Shown here: positions 17,939-27,871 of the stretch, piece after piece
How the letters are laid out: each line of letters begins with the position of its first letter
Numbering within the stretch: the stretch's first letter is position 1
Assembly: GCA_030428255.1 (NCBI GenBank)
Contig: JAUIBT010000002.1
Span: forward strand, 1-64,000
From: Alphaproteobacteria bacterium
Lineage (GTDB): Bacteria > Pseudomonadota > Alphaproteobacteria > UBA7985 > JAUIBT01
Length of the DNA: 64,000 nt
Direction of reading: 5' to 3'
Translations under genes and position numbers: made by a program
Notes under the pieces: model-generated
The model's database searches: none
What the model saw: only the letters and a program-made list of their open reading frames with translations
What the model was told of the DNA's origin: nothing

Positions 17939-18511
17939 CTACACAGGGCGCACTTCTACCACTTCTGGTATGTAATGCTTCAGCATGTTTTCAATGCCAA
18001 TTTTCAAGGTTGCAGTCGAAGAAGGACAACCTTGGCATGCGCCATGCATGCTAAGGTAGACGACTCCAGATTCAAATCCGCGGAAAACGATGTCGCCGCC
18101 GTCCATGGCCACAGCGGGCCGTACACGCGTGTCAATCAATTCGCGGATCTGTGCAACGATTTCGCCGTCCAGGCCATCGCCCTGCTCCGCCGCGTCACCG
18201 CCCTGATTTCCGGGCGCGTCCCCTGTGTTCAACAGGACCGGACGGCCAGCGGTGAAGTGCTCCATGATCGTGCCCAGGATGGAGGGCTTAAGCAGAAACC
18301 ATTCCTTCGTTGGCGCTTTGGTGACAGAGATGAAGTCGTGCCCCAAAAACACGCCCTGCACGCCCTCAATGGCGAACAAAACCTGCGCCAAGGGCGAAGT
18401 GGCGGCTTCATCAACAGTGGCGAAATCTGCAACGCCGTTTTCCATCACCACCACGCCGGGCAAAAACTTCAGCGTTGCCGGGTTAGGGGTCTGTTCGGTT
18501 TGAATAAACAT
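17939..18511 (-). CDS. NifU-like Fe-S cluster carrier
   Basis: The 190-residue protein has an Nfu N-terminal domain (MFIQTEQTPNPATLKFLPG) and a C-terminal NifU domain with the cluster-binding CxxC in HGACQGCPSS near residue 160. Nfu proteins carry 4Fe-4S clusters to target apo-enzymes; MiaB nearby is one possible client. The ATG at 18511 is preceded by AAGGA, 9 bases upstream. Frames reaching further upstream are unlikely. It lies 228 bases after usp in the same direction. Confidence 0.95.
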   Translation of the reverse strand: MFIQTEQTPNPATLKFLPGVVVMENGVADFATVDEAATSPLAQVLFAIEGVQGVFLGHDFISVTKAPTKEWFLLKPSILGTIMEHFTAGRPVLLNTGDAPGNQGGDAAEQGDGLDGEIVAQIRELIDTRVRPAVAMDGGDIVFRGFESGVVYLSMHGACQGCPSSTATLKIGIENMLKHYIPEVVEVRPV

Positions 18512-18739
18512 GCTTTGTGTCCTTTTGCGTCTGCTGGCAGTCACGTGCATCAGCCTGACCAAGCAGAAATGCCCAGGCAGCCCGACTGAGCCCGTTCCGC
18601 CCAGCGCTGTTGGCAAACATGTAAGCGGAGCGCCGCCTTTGGACAAGAGGCGTTTGCAGCATTGCTCCCAAGCGTTGAACGCGCGCAACCCTGTGGTTTC
18701 GCGCTCAAAGCTGAGCTATGGCGGCGGGTCAGGTCGCCA

Positions 18740-19246
18740 CTAGGCGATGGCGTCGATCTGATCATCCGTCAGATTGCCCGGCACCAGTGTGATGGGCACG
18801 CGACAGTGGGCAAACGACCGGCTAGAGAAGGCCGAGACCAGCGGACCCGGACCGCCAGAGCCGCGCGCATCCGCCGCCAAGATCAACGATTTTAGCTGGC
18901 CTTCTTCTTGCAGCAGGCGATTGATCACCTCCACCGGCTCGCCTTCGCGAACGTAGGTGATGGCGGGCTGCCCCGACCAGGCCTCAGCTCTATCGCTGGC
19001 TTCTGCCAACAGAGCTTCGATCTGCGCCCGTGCTTCTTCTTTCATCAGCTCGCCGACGGAGACCCAGTGCGCAAAGCTGTTGGGGGTGATGATGCCCAAC
19101 AGCGCCACACGCCCGCCCACCGATTTTGCGCGCCGCGAGGCAAAGCGCAGGGCTTTGATCATTTCCTCGCTTTTATCCACCACGACCAAAAAGCACTGTT
19201 CTTGGACCAGGGGATCAACGGAAATGGTAAAAGGATCAAGGCTCAT
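18740..19246 (-). CDS. Universal stress protein family
   Basis: The 168-residue product has a single UspA fold: an N-terminal strand (CFLVVVDKSEEMIKALRFASRRAK), a central LLGIITP strand and the C-terminal ADARGSGGPGPLVSAFSSRSFAHCRVPITLVPG, which resembles the G-x2-G-x9-G-[ST] nucleotide loop of ATP-binding members. These proteins modulate stress survival. The target is unknown. It sits between the Alph_Pro_TM gene and nifU, a typical alphaproteobacterial neighbourhood. Confidence 0.9.
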   Translation of the reverse strand: MSLDPFTISVDPLVQEQCFLVVVDKSEEMIKALRFASRRAKSVGGRVALLGIITPNSFAHWVSVGELMKEEARAQIEALLAEASDRAEAWSGQPAITYVREGEPVEVINRLLQEEGQLKSLILAADARGSGGPGPLVSAFSSRSFAHCRVPITLVPGNLTDDQIDAIA

Positions 19247-19296
19247 GAAGGCTCACATGCAAGTTGCAACTAGGGCCGCATGCTCGCCTAGATTGG

Positions 19297-20037
19297 TCAG
19301 CGGCGCAAGAGCCGTGCGGCGGCAAAGCCAGAAATGATCGCCAGCAACACACAGATCAGGCCGTAATAGGCCGGGCTTTGGCTCGCCAAAGCAAAGAGGT
19401 TGGCGTTTAGGCCGGCTCTGCGAATCTCAAGGTAAGTCGTCGAGCTAACGATGATGCGGTCGCTGGTCAGCTCGTGCACCCGCACGCGATAGCGCCCCGG
19501 CGCGACATTCGACGGCAGGCTGAGGCCCGCGCGAAATAATGTCTTGGCTTTCCAGTCCAACGGCTGGGCATCCTGCACGATCAGATCCTTGGCTTCGGCA
19601 GTGTCCAGATAGGCCTGCTGCCAAGGACCCAACTCCTTCAAACGGCGCTCGCTGAGGCGCACGCCGGGCTCCAGCTCAGGTTGGAACATGATCGAGGAGG
19701 CGGCGATGTCGATACCTGCGGTCGTGAAGACTTGGAAATAGGACGAGACATCCTCCAAGACCTGCGACTCCAGATTAAACCACAAGCCCAGCAAGCGGCC
19801 TTTGCGGCGCACCATGGCGTTAACCGGCGGGCCTTCGATCGTCATCAACAGACCTGTTGTCTCGTCGGTCGGGCGCACTGCGCCAAACAGCAGCAACCGC
19901 GTGCCGCCAAAGGTGATCGTTACGTCCACATCGTTGCGGTCTAGGTCCACAACAACGTTCGAGGCCTGGGCTGCGGGAGCCGCAAACCCTAGCGCAACGA
20001 TAACCAGCAACAGTCGAAGGCGCGCGATCATCGTCAT
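19297..20037 (-). CDS. Alph_Pro_TM (TIGR02186-type) membrane-anchored protein
   Basis: The 246-residue protein has a signal peptide (residues 1-25, ending APAAQAS), a periplasmic beta-rich domain starting VVVDLDRNDVDVTITFGGTRLLLFGA, and a C-terminal membrane helix (YYGLICVLLAIISGFAAARLLRR). This is the arrangement of the alphaproteobacterial family PF09608, found almost always beside a TauE/SafE-type exporter, as here (gap of 2 bases). It is presumed to be a periplasmic partner of the exporter. No catalytic residues are evident. Confidence 0.88.
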   Translation of the reverse strand: MTMIARLRLLLVIVALGFAAPAAQASNVVVDLDRNDVDVTITFGGTRLLLFGAVRPTDETTGLLMTIEGPPVNAMVRRKGRLLGLWFNLESQVLEDVSSYFQVFTTAGIDIAASSIMFQPELEPGVRLSERRLKELGPWQQAYLDTAEAKDLIVQDAQPLDWKAKTLFRAGLSLPSNVAPGRYRVRVHELTSDRIIVSSTTYLEIRRAGLNANLFALASQSPAYYGLICVLLAIISGFAAARLLRR

Positions 20038-20039
20038 GC

Positions 20040-20960
20040 TCAGCCTCGCAGCTCAAGGCTATAGAGCGAGTTCGGCGTTAAGACCAAATCAAAGAAGATC
20101 TTGATGGCTACCGCCAGAACGATCAGCGCCAACAAGATGCGCAGTTGATCGCCGCGCATGGCCTTGCCGACCCGCGCGCCCACTTGAGCCCCCACCACGC
20201 CGCCAATAATCAGCAGCACCGACAGCATGATATCCACCGCCTGGTTGGCGTAGGCCTGCAAGAAGGTCACGTTGGCGGTGACAAAAATAATTTGAAACAG
20301 CGAGGTTCCCACCACCACCAACGTCGGCATACCCAGCAGGTAGATCATGGCGGGCACCATGACAAAGCCCCCGCCCACGCCCATCAGCGCGGTCAACATG
20401 CCAATGCCGCAGCCCAGGCCCAAAGGCAGCAAAACAGAGATGTAGCGGCCAGAGACCGGAAAGCGAATGCGGAAGGGCAGACCGTGAATCCAGCCGTGGT
20501 TCTTGCGCTCGCGCTTGGAGGGCTTCACCCAGCCCAGGAAAACCGCATAAGCGCGCAGGCTTTCGATGAACATCAGCAAGCCGACGATGCCCAAGAAGAA
20601 GACATAGAACAGCTTAATCGCCACATCGACTTGCCCCAGCGCAATCAGCAGCTTGAGCAGCATGACGCCAAGGCCTGAACCAACAAACCCCCCGGCGGTC
20701 AGCACCGCACCCATGCGCAGGTCAACGTTGCCCTCTTTCAAGTGCGCCAGCACACCGGAAATCGAAGCCGCCATAATCTGATTGGCGGAGGTGCCAACGG
20801 CGATCGAGGGCGGAATGCCAACCATGAACAACAAGGGCGTTAGCAAGAAGCCACCACCGACGCCGAACAAGCCGGACATAATCCCGATCACCACGCCGAA
20901 GCCAATGATCAAGAAGGGATTGACCGACATTTGTGCGACGGGAAGGTAGAGCTCAAGCAT
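20040..20960 (-). CDS. TauE/SafE-family anion (sulfite/sulfoacetate-type) exporter
   Basis: The 306-residue protein has about eight hydrophobic helices and the two family repeats: GFGVVIGIMSGLFGVGGGFLLTPLL near the N-terminus and GLGCGIGMLTALMGVGGGFVMVPAMI in the middle. Members move sulfite, sulfoacetate or other small organic anions out of the cell. Substrate cannot be assigned from sequence, but sulfite export would be useful given the SuyAB lyase encoded 30 kb away. It lies between trpS (15 bases) and its Alph_Pro_TM partner (2 bases). Confidence 0.9.
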   Translation of the reverse strand: MLELYLPVAQMSVNPFLIIGFGVVIGIMSGLFGVGGGFLLTPLLFMVGIPPSIAVGTSANQIMAASISGVLAHLKEGNVDLRMGAVLTAGGFVGSGLGVMLLKLLIALGQVDVAIKLFYVFFLGIVGLLMFIESLRAYAVFLGWVKPSKRERKNHGWIHGLPFRIRFPVSGRYISVLLPLGLGCGIGMLTALMGVGGGFVMVPAMIYLLGMPTLVVVGTSLFQIIFVTANVTFLQAYANQAVDIMLSVLLIIGGVVGAQVGARVGKAMRGDQLRILLALIVLAVAIKIFFDLVLTPNSLYSLELRG

Positions 20961-20975
20961 GACCGCCTCCGCGCC

Positions 20976-22061
20976 TTATGGTTTCAGGAAGCCGACCCGA
21001 TCATAGGCCCCGCGTAAAATAGGCTCGGCAATGGCCCGTGCCCGCTCAGCTCCGTCCGCCAGAACGGCATCGACGGCGGCTTTATCATTCATCAGCCGCT
21101 GCATTTCCGCACCAATCGGGCCAATCTCGGCCAAGGCCAGCTCGGTTAAATCTTTCTTGAAGGCCGCAAAGGGCTGGCCTGCCTTTTCGCCCACCACGTC
21201 TGCAATCGGACGGCTGGACAGGGCTGCATAAATGCCCAGCAGGTTGGCCGCTTCGGGCCGCTCGGCGCGCAGAGCATCGCCAAAGCCCTGCTGATCCTCG
21301 CTCAACGCCTCAAGGCCCGGCAGCTCAAGCGGATCGGTCTTGGCCTTGCGGATCTTCAGCGCAATGGCGTCGGCGTCGTCGGTCAAGTTGATGCGGCTCA
21401 TGTCCGAGGCATCCGACTTGGACATCTTCTTGGTCCCGTCGCGCAGGCTCATGACGCGTGTGGCCGCGCCTTGAATGATGGGCTCGGTGATGGGGAAGTA
21501 GCCCGGCTGGTCCTCGCCGCAGAAGTCATAGTTGAACTTGGTTGCAATATCGCGGGTCAGCTCTAGGTGCTGCTTTTGATCATCGCCCACCGGAACGTGG
21601 GTCGCTTGATAGGCCAAGATGTCGGCCGCCATCAGCGCGGGATAGGCAAAGAGCCCCAGCGAAACTTGCTCGCGGTTCTTGCCTGCCTTGTCCTTGAACT
21701 GGGTCATGCGGCTCATCCAACCCATGCGCGCAACGCAGGAGAAGAGCCAGCCCAGCTCGGCGTGGGCGCTGACCATAGACTGGTTGAAGATGATTGAGCG
21801 CTTAGGATCAATGCCAGAGGCCAGGTAGGCCGCGGTAATCTCGCGGGTTTGGTTGGCCAGCTCGGCGGGGTCTTGCCAGACCGTGACCGCGTGCAGATCC
21901 ACCACGCAGTAGATGCAGTCCATCTCGTCTTGCAAGCGCACGAAATTACGGATTGCGCCCAAGTAATTGCCCAGCGTCATCGCGCCCGACGGCTGAACGC
22001 CAGAAAAGACGCGGTTGGGGAATTCTGTATTGGCGGAGGCGGTGGTTTTGGTCTGGGACAT
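20976..22061 (-). CDS. trpS: Tryptophanyl-tRNA synthetase
   Basis: This 361-residue class I synthetase charges tRNA-Trp. The HIGH-equivalent lies in [21 protein letters not shown] and the KMSKS signature in [29 protein letters not shown] is the usual Trp-binding region. The length is slightly above the usual 330-350 because of a 12-residue N-terminal tail. It follows murJ after 183 bases in a conserved murJ-trpS pairing. Confidence 0.97.
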   Translation of the reverse strand: MSQTKTTASANTEFPNRVFSGVQPSGAMTLGNYLGAIRNFVRLQDEMDCIYCVVDLHAVTVWQDPAELANQTREITAAYLASGIDPKRSIIFNQSMVSAHAELGWLFSCVARMGWMSRMTQFKDKAGKNREQVSLGLFAYPALMAADILAYQATHVPVGDDQKQHLELTRDIATKFNYDFCGEDQPGYFPITEPIIQGAATRVMSLRDGTKKMSKSDASDMSRINLTDDADAIALKIRKAKTDPLELPGLEALSEDQQGFGDALRAERPEAANLLGIYAALSSRPIADVVGEKAGQPFAAFKKDLTELALAEIGPIGAEMQRLMNDKAAVDAVLADGAERARAIAEPILRGAYDRVGFLKP

Positions 22062-22244
22062 GTGATGCTGGACTTAAATCTGCGGTCGGTGGTCAAATTG
22101 TTGCGGCAAGCGGGGCTATTAAGGTCCACCCGGCTTAGTCCGCCTTGCTTAGTCCTCATGGCGAGGGCGCGCAAGGCAGATGGCCGCAGCCGTGTCAAAT
22201 TAGCGGCCAGGCTAGCCCCGCCTCTGGTCCATGGCAGGGCGGCT

Positions 22245-23786
22245 TTATCGCCGAAATGCGGCTTTTAGCTCTGTTAGACTGGTCGCACGCAAGATCAAGG
22301 CCAGCAGCGCATAGACCAGCACGCCGCCTAAGACCAGCAGCCCCAAGCCTGCCAGTGACTGGAGTCGCCCGCCGTCGAACAGCCAGGCTGACAACAGCGC
22401 CTGCATGCCCAGCAAGGCCAGCGCCATGCCCAACGCCGCCAAAGTGCTGCGCGCAACACGGCTCCACAGCCGCGCGTCGGGCTGCCAATAGCCCCAACGC
22501 AGCACAGTCAAAGCTTGCAACGTAACCATGGCCCACATGGACAAAGAAATGGCCAGTGCCAGGCCGATGTAGCCCATGACCTGGAACAGCGCCAAGCCCA
22601 AGCCAACGCTGATCACCACCGCCACGACCGCGTGCTTCATGGGGGTTTTGGTGTCTTCGCGAGCAAAGAAGCAGGGCATAAAGACCTTGGTCATCACCGA
22701 GGGCGGCACGCCCAAACCCAACATGAGCAAAGCCCAAGACGTCGCCTGCGAGTCAGCGCGCGAGAAGGCCCCCCACTCGAACAGGCCGACGCACAGTGCT
22801 TGTGGAATGGCCACCAGCGCCAGGGCAGCGGGCAAGGTCAGCAGCAAGGCAAACTCGATGCCACGATTGAGCGAGGTCATGGCCTCCTGCTCGCGGCCTT
22901 CGCGTAAGGCCCGCGACAGGCCCGGCAACAGCACCACGCCGAAAGCCACGCCGATCAGGCCCAGGGGCAACTGATAGAGCCGGTCGGCGTAATAGAGATA
23001 AGACAGCGCGCCATCTTGCACCGAGGCAATGACCGACTGCGCCAGGGTGTTGATCTGCCACACGCCTGCCGAGATGATGCCGGGGCCCATCAGCACCGCC
23101 AGCTTGCCCAGATCACGGCTCCAGCCAAAGCGCGGGGTCATGACCTGCAGGCCCTGGCGTCGCAGACCCCAAACCACCACCGCGACTTGTAAGATGCCCG
23201 CCAGCGCGACCGACCAAGACAGCAAATAGCCGGGCATCCCGACGAAGGGCAGTAGGCCCACCAGCGCCGCTATGATCACCACGTTGAGCATGGTCGGCGC
23301 AGCAGCGGCGGCGGAAAAATGGCCATGAGATTGCAGCACGCCCGAGAACAGCGCCAGCACGGCCATTGCCACCAGGTAGCTGAACATGATACGTCCGAAG
23401 TCTACCGCAAGCGCCACTTTGGCCGGGTCATCGGCAAAACCCGGAGCCATCAAAGCGATCACGACCGGCATGCCCCAAATGATGATCGCGCAGAGCGGCA
23501 GCATGACAACCAGCAGCCCGCCCAGAGCTTGGCGCGCGAAGTCCAGCGCTGCGTCGTCGCCATCGGACTGCCGCACGCGGTTATAGACCGGTACGAAGGC
23601 GGTGGAAAACGCGCCCTCGGCGAAGATGCGCCGGAACATGTTGGGCAGGCGAAAGGCCAAGACGAAGGCGTCGGTCACCGCGCCCGCCCCCACCACGGCG
23701 GCAATCAACTGGTCTCGCAGCAGCCCCAAGATGCGCGACAGGAAGGTGAAGCCACCCACCGTGAACAGGGATTTTAGCGAGACCAT
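22245..23786 (-). CDS. murJ: Lipid II flippase MurJ
   Basis: MurJ moves lipid II across the inner membrane for peptidoglycan synthesis. The 513-residue protein shows the MOP-superfamily N-terminus MVSLKSLFTVGGFTFLSRILGLLRDQLIAAVVGAG, with the conserved R-x-x-G-x-x-R-D, then RRIFAEGAFSTAFVPVYN and about 14 hydrophobic helices. LYQLPLGLIGVAFGVVLLPGLSRALREG in the middle is diagnostic. It is 23 bases downstream of ettA. Confidence 0.96.
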   Translation of the reverse strand: MVSLKSLFTVGGFTFLSRILGLLRDQLIAAVVGAGAVTDAFVLAFRLPNMFRRIFAEGAFSTAFVPVYNRVRQSDGDDAALDFARQALGGLLVVMLPLCAIIIWGMPVVIALMAPGFADDPAKVALAVDFGRIMFSYLVAMAVLALFSGVLQSHGHFSAAAAAPTMLNVVIIAALVGLLPFVGMPGYLLSWSVALAGILQVAVVVWGLRRQGLQVMTPRFGWSRDLGKLAVLMGPGIISAGVWQINTLAQSVIASVQDGALSYLYYADRLYQLPLGLIGVAFGVVLLPGLSRALREGREQEAMTSLNRGIEFALLLTLPAALALVAIPQALCVGLFEWGAFSRADSQATSWALLMLGLGVPPSVMTKVFMPCFFAREDTKTPMKHAVVAVVISVGLGLALFQVMGYIGLALAISLSMWAMVTLQALTVLRWGYWQPDARLWSRVARSTLAALGMALALLGMQALLSAWLFDGGRLQSLAGLGLLVLGGVLVYALLALILRATSLTELKAAFRR

Positions 23787-23809
23787 AGCGTTGCTCGAAC
23801 CCAGCGCGC

Positions 23810-25486
23810 TTAGCGCGACAGGGGCTTGTACTTGATGCGCGTCGGCTGGTCGGCGTCGTCACCCTTGCGGCGGCGCAAATCCTCGGCGTAGTCGCTGTAG
23901 TTGCCCTGGAAGAACACCACTTCAGAGTTGCCCTCGTAGGCGATGATGTGGGTGGCGATACGGTCCAAGAAGAAGCGATCGTGCGAGATCACCAGCACAC
24001 AGCCGATGAAGCGCAGCAGCGCCTCCTCCAAGTTGCGCAGCACCTCCACGTCCAGATCGTTGGTCGGTTCGTCCAGCAACAGCACGTTGTTGCCCGCTTT
24101 CAGCATTTTGGCCAAGTGGACGCGGTTGCGCTCACCACCCGACAGGTCGCCAACGGCCTTTTGCTGATCGCCCGACTTGAAGTTAAAGGCACCGACGTAA
24201 GCACGCGAGGCCATCTGCTTGCCGCCCAGGTCCACCATGTCCAGACCGTCAGAGATTTCCTGCCAGACTGTGTTCTTGTTGTTCAGACCGTCGCGCACCT
24301 GGTCGATGTAGCCGATTTGCACCGTGTCACCGACCTTTATGCTGCCCTTGTCCGGTGTCTCCTGACCCGTCAGCATTTTGAACAAGGTGGTCTTGCCGGC
24401 CCCGTTGGGGCCGACGATGCCGACAATGGCACCGGCAGGAATCTTGAAGCTCAGGTCTTCGATCAACAGCTCGTCGCCAAAGGCCTTAGAGATGTGTTCG
24501 GCCTCGATGACCAGCGCGCCCAGGCGTTGACCAGCGGGAATGTAGATCGAGCCCGCTTGCGGCTTGGCGGCCTTATCCTGCGCCACCAATTCCTCATAGG
24601 ACTGGATACGCGCGCGGGATTTGGTCTGGCGCGCCTTGGCACCCTGGCGGATCCACTCCAGCTCACCCTTAAGGTAGCGCTGCTGGCGGCTTTCTTCTTT
24701 TTCTTCCTGCGCCAAGCGCTTCGTGCGGGCTTCCAGCCAGCCTGAATAGTTGCCCTCAAATGGCAAGCAGCGACCGCGGTCGATCTCCAAAATCCACTCA
24801 GAGATATTGTCCAGGAAGTAGCGGTCGTGGGTAATACAGACCACGGTGCCCGCGTATTCTTCCAAGAAGCGCTCCAGCCAAGCCACCGACTCAGCGTCCA
24901 AGTGGTTGGTGGGTTCGTCCAACAACAGCATGTCGGGCTTTTCCAACAGCAAGCGGCACAGCGCAACGCGGCGCTTTTCACCGCCCGACAAGCTTTCGAC
25001 CTTGGCGTCGGACGGCGGACAGCGCAACGCATCCATGGCAATCTCGATTTGACGATCCAGCGACCAGCCGTCCACGGCATCGATTTTTTCCTGCAGGTCG
25101 CCCATCTCAACGTAGAGATCGTTCATCTCATCGTCGCTCAGCTCCTCGCCCAGCTTGGCCGAGACCTCGTTAAAGCGGTCCATCAAACCTTTGATGTCGG
25201 CCAGCGCCTGCTCGACGTTTTCGCCAACGGTCAGGTTGGGGTCCAACTGCGGCTCCTGCGCCAGGTAGCCGACCTTAGCCCCCTTGGCAGAAAAAGCCTC
25301 GCCCGAGAACTCGGTGTCAACGCCCGCCATGATGCGCAGCAGGGTCGATTTACCCGCGCCGTTCAGACCGACGACACCAATTTTCGCGCCCGGCAAAAAG
25401 GACAGGTAGACGCCTTTCAGGATGTCGCGGCCCGGGAAGGACTTGGACAAGTCCTTCATGGTGTAGATGTACTGGTAAGATGCCAT
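23810..25486 (-). CDS. ettA: ABC-F protein, energy-dependent translational throttle EttA
   Basis: The 558-residue protein has two ABC domains without membrane segments: Walker A GLNGAGKST (about 39-47) with signature LSGGEKRRVAL, and GPNGAGKTT with LSGGERNRVHLA. A basic linker between them (ARTKRLAQEEKEESRQQRYLKGELEWIRQGAKARQTKSRARI) is the P-site tRNA interaction motif region typical of EttA, which gates the first peptide bond according to the ATP/ADP ratio. Length and the N-terminal YQYIYTMKDLSKSFPGRDILKG match EttA closely. Confidence 0.95.
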   Translation of the reverse strand: MASYQYIYTMKDLSKSFPGRDILKGVYLSFLPGAKIGVVGLNGAGKSTLLRIMAGVDTEFSGEAFSAKGAKVGYLAQEPQLDPNLTVGENVEQALADIKGLMDRFNEVSAKLGEELSDDEMNDLYVEMGDLQEKIDAVDGWSLDRQIEIAMDALRCPPSDAKVESLSGGEKRRVALCRLLLEKPDMLLLDEPTNHLDAESVAWLERFLEEYAGTVVCITHDRYFLDNISEWILEIDRGRCLPFEGNYSGWLEARTKRLAQEEKEESRQQRYLKGELEWIRQGAKARQTKSRARIQSYEELVAQDKAAKPQAGSIYIPAGQRLGALVIEAEHISKAFGDELLIEDLSFKIPAGAIVGIVGPNGAGKTTLFKMLTGQETPDKGSIKVGDTVQIGYIDQVRDGLNNKNTVWQEISDGLDMVDLGGKQMASRAYVGAFNFKSGDQQKAVGDLSGGERNRVHLAKMLKAGNNVLLLDEPTNDLDVEVLRNLEEALLRFIGCVLVISHDRFFLDRIATHIIAYEGNSEVVFFQGNYSDYAEDLRRRKGDDADQPTRIKYKPLSR

Positions 25487-25682
25487 GTGTCTTAGAGCTT
25501 TCGTTGCTGCGGCGCTGCGCTTTGGGGCGCTCAGCTTGGGGCGAGCCGCGAGGTGCAGGCCGTAGGGATCAGGGGTGATTTCGCGCTGGTTTAGCTGAAG
25601 CCGCTGCGCCCGGCAAGCCTTGCGGCGGCTTGGCGTGGAATCGCCACGACTTCAACCAGCAATCCCCGGGCGCGGACCGGCC

Positions 25683-27806
25683 CTAGGAGCCATGAAAGTG
25701 ATCATAAATAAGCTGCGCGGTCTTGGCATTGATGCCCTCAACCCCCAACAGATCGTCTATCGACGCCCGGCCTACCGAGCGCGCCGAACCAAAGTGGGAC
25801 AGCAGCGCCTTTTTGCGTGCAGGGCCAATACCCGCGATCTCGTCCAAGGGTGATTTGACCAGCGCCTTAGCGCGTTTGGCGCGATGGGTGCCGATGGCAA
25901 AACGGTGCGCCTCGTCGCGCAACCGCTGGATATAGAACAGCACCGGATCATTGGGCGGCAACTGGAAGGGCGCACGGTCGGGCAGATAGATATCTTCGCG
26001 CCCGGCGTTGCGGTCCGGCCCCTTGGCGATGCCCACCAGCGCCAGGTCTTCGATGCCCAATTCCTGCGCCACCTCCAGCGCCACGTTGAGCTGTCCGCGC
26101 CCACCGTCGATCAGCACCAGGTCGGGCCAGCCGCCCTTCTCGCGGTCCGGGTCTTCTTTCAAAGCGCGGGCAAAGCGGCGGGTCAACACCTCGCGCATCA
26201 TGCCAAAATCATCACCGCCCGCGGCGTCAGTGCGAATGTTGAACTTACGGTAGGCGTTCTTGATAAAGCCCTCGGGGCCCGCCACGATCATGCCGCCAAC
26301 AGCATGGGTGCCCTGAATGTGCGAGTTATCATAGACCTCGATCCGCTGGGGCGGCTCGTCCAGGCCGAACAAATCCGCCATGCCCCGCAGCAGCTTGTTT
26401 TGGGTCGAACTTTCCGCCTGGCGACGCTCCAGCGCCTGGCGCGCATTCAGAGCCGCATTGTCCACCAGCTTGCGCTTTTCACCGCGCTGTGGCACCGCCA
26501 GCTCGACCTTGCGACCGGCCTTCTCGCTCAGCGCCGCGCTCAACAGGGCCGCTTCATCGGGCGTGTGCGAGGCCAAGATCAGCGGCGGGATCAGCTTGTC
26601 ATCATAGAACTGGGCCAGAAAGCTCGCCATGACGCTTTCTAAGGTCTCGCCCTTGGTGTTGGCCGGGAAGTAGGACTTGTTGCCGTAGTTGCGTGCGCCG
26701 CGAAAGAAGAAAACCTGGATGCAGGTCAGCCCACCCGCTTGATAGCCTGCCACCACGTCGGCGTCCTCCAGCACGCCCAAAACGTTGATATCCTGGTTCA
26801 TTTGGATGGCCGACATGGCGCGAATGCGGTCGCGCAGCTTGGCGGCGCGCTCAAACTCCATGGCCTCGGCGGCCTCCTGCATCAGCCTGGCCAAGTTCTC
26901 CTGCACACGGCGCGAGCGACCCCACAAGAAGGCCTTAGCCTCCTCAATCAGCGCGCCATAGTCCTCAGCGGAAATCTTGCCAACGCAGGGCGCCGAGCAG
27001 CGCTTGATCTGGTACAGCAAACAGGGGCGTTCGCGCTGGTTGAAGATGGTGTCCGAACAGGTGCGCAGCAAAAAGGCCTTCTCCAGAGCCGTCAAGGTGC
27101 GATGCACCAGCCCGGCCGAGGCAAAGGGCCCGAAGTAGTCGCCCGGCCGCGTGTGGGCGCCGCGATGCTTACGCATTTGCGGAAAATCGGTATCGCCGGA
27201 GATGTGAATATAGGGGAAGCTCTTATCGTCGCGCAGCAGCACATTAAAGCGCGGCATGAAGCGCTTGATCATGTTGCTTTCCAACAGCAAGGCTTCCACC
27301 TCGGTATTGGTGACGACGATCTCCATGCTGTGGGTCTCAGAGACCATGCGCACCAGGCGGTTGGGCAACCGCTCGATCTGGGTATAGGAGGTGACCCGCT
27401 TCTTGAGGCTCTTGGCCTTGCCGACATAGATGGGATCGCCGCGCCGATCGATGAAGCGATAAACCCCCGGCTTCAGCGGCATGGTGGTCAAGTTGGCCTG
27501 CAAGACCTCAAGCCCGCGCGCGATATTGCTGTCGCGGTCCAGCGCGCTTAGCCCGGCGAAGGCGATTTCTTCTGCCGTCTCAGGGGTGTCTTCGGGGGCG
27601 ATGCAGGGAGCGTTCTCTGCGCCATAGCCCGCGGCGGGCTCGCGCAGGGCCAGGTTCTCCTGCGCGGACATGGCCGCCCGCTTGCCGCCATCCGAGGCAT
27701 CGCGCTCGCGCCGTGCCTTGGGGCGGCGGGCACGGCGCAGCTCGGCCTGCCCTTGCTCGTCAGGGGCGGCGTGATCGTTATCAGAATGCGGCGGGTCGGT
27801 CTGCAT
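25683..27806 (-). CDS. uvrC: Excinuclease ABC subunit C
   Basis: UvrC makes both incisions in nucleotide excision repair. The 707-residue protein has a GIY-YIG nuclease domain (PLKPGVYRFIDRRGDPIYVGKAKSLKKRV from about 112), a UVR motif, the C-terminal RNase H-like nuclease (EVYDNSHIQGTHAVGGMIV...) and a helix-hairpin-helix pair (IAGIGPARKKALLSHFGSARSV). The first 100 residues are a charged, low-complexity tail beyond the usual 600-620 length. A start at the internal Met46 (MSAQENLAL) is possible, as neither site has a convincing ribosome site. It lies alone between ettA and the enoyl-CoA hydratase gene. Confidence 0.95.
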   Translation of the reverse strand: MQTDPPHSDNDHAAPDEQGQAELRRARRPKARRERDASDGGKRAAMSAQENLALREPAAGYGAENAPCIAPEDTPETAEEIAFAGLSALDRDSNIARGLEVLQANLTTMPLKPGVYRFIDRRGDPIYVGKAKSLKKRVTSYTQIERLPNRLVRMVSETHSMEIVVTNTEVEALLLESNMIKRFMPRFNVLLRDDKSFPYIHISGDTDFPQMRKHRGAHTRPGDYFGPFASAGLVHRTLTALEKAFLLRTCSDTIFNQRERPCLLYQIKRCSAPCVGKISAEDYGALIEEAKAFLWGRSRRVQENLARLMQEAAEAMEFERAAKLRDRIRAMSAIQMNQDINVLGVLEDADVVAGYQAGGLTCIQVFFFRGARNYGNKSYFPANTKGETLESVMASFLAQFYDDKLIPPLILASHTPDEAALLSAALSEKAGRKVELAVPQRGEKRKLVDNAALNARQALERRQAESSTQNKLLRGMADLFGLDEPPQRIEVYDNSHIQGTHAVGGMIVAGPEGFIKNAYRKFNIRTDAAGGDDFGMMREVLTRRFARALKEDPDREKGGWPDLVLIDGGRGQLNVALEVAQELGIEDLALVGIAKGPDRNAGREDIYLPDRAPFQLPPNDPVLFYIQRLRDEAHRFAIGTHRAKRAKALVKSPLDEIAGIGPARKKALLSHFGSARSVGRASIDDLLGVEGINAKTAQLIYDHFHGS

Positions 27807-27871
27807 GTCTCAAAGATAGCCAGGCCTGCGGCCAGTACAAGCCAACAACCGCCTTTGCGCGCGAAAACAGT

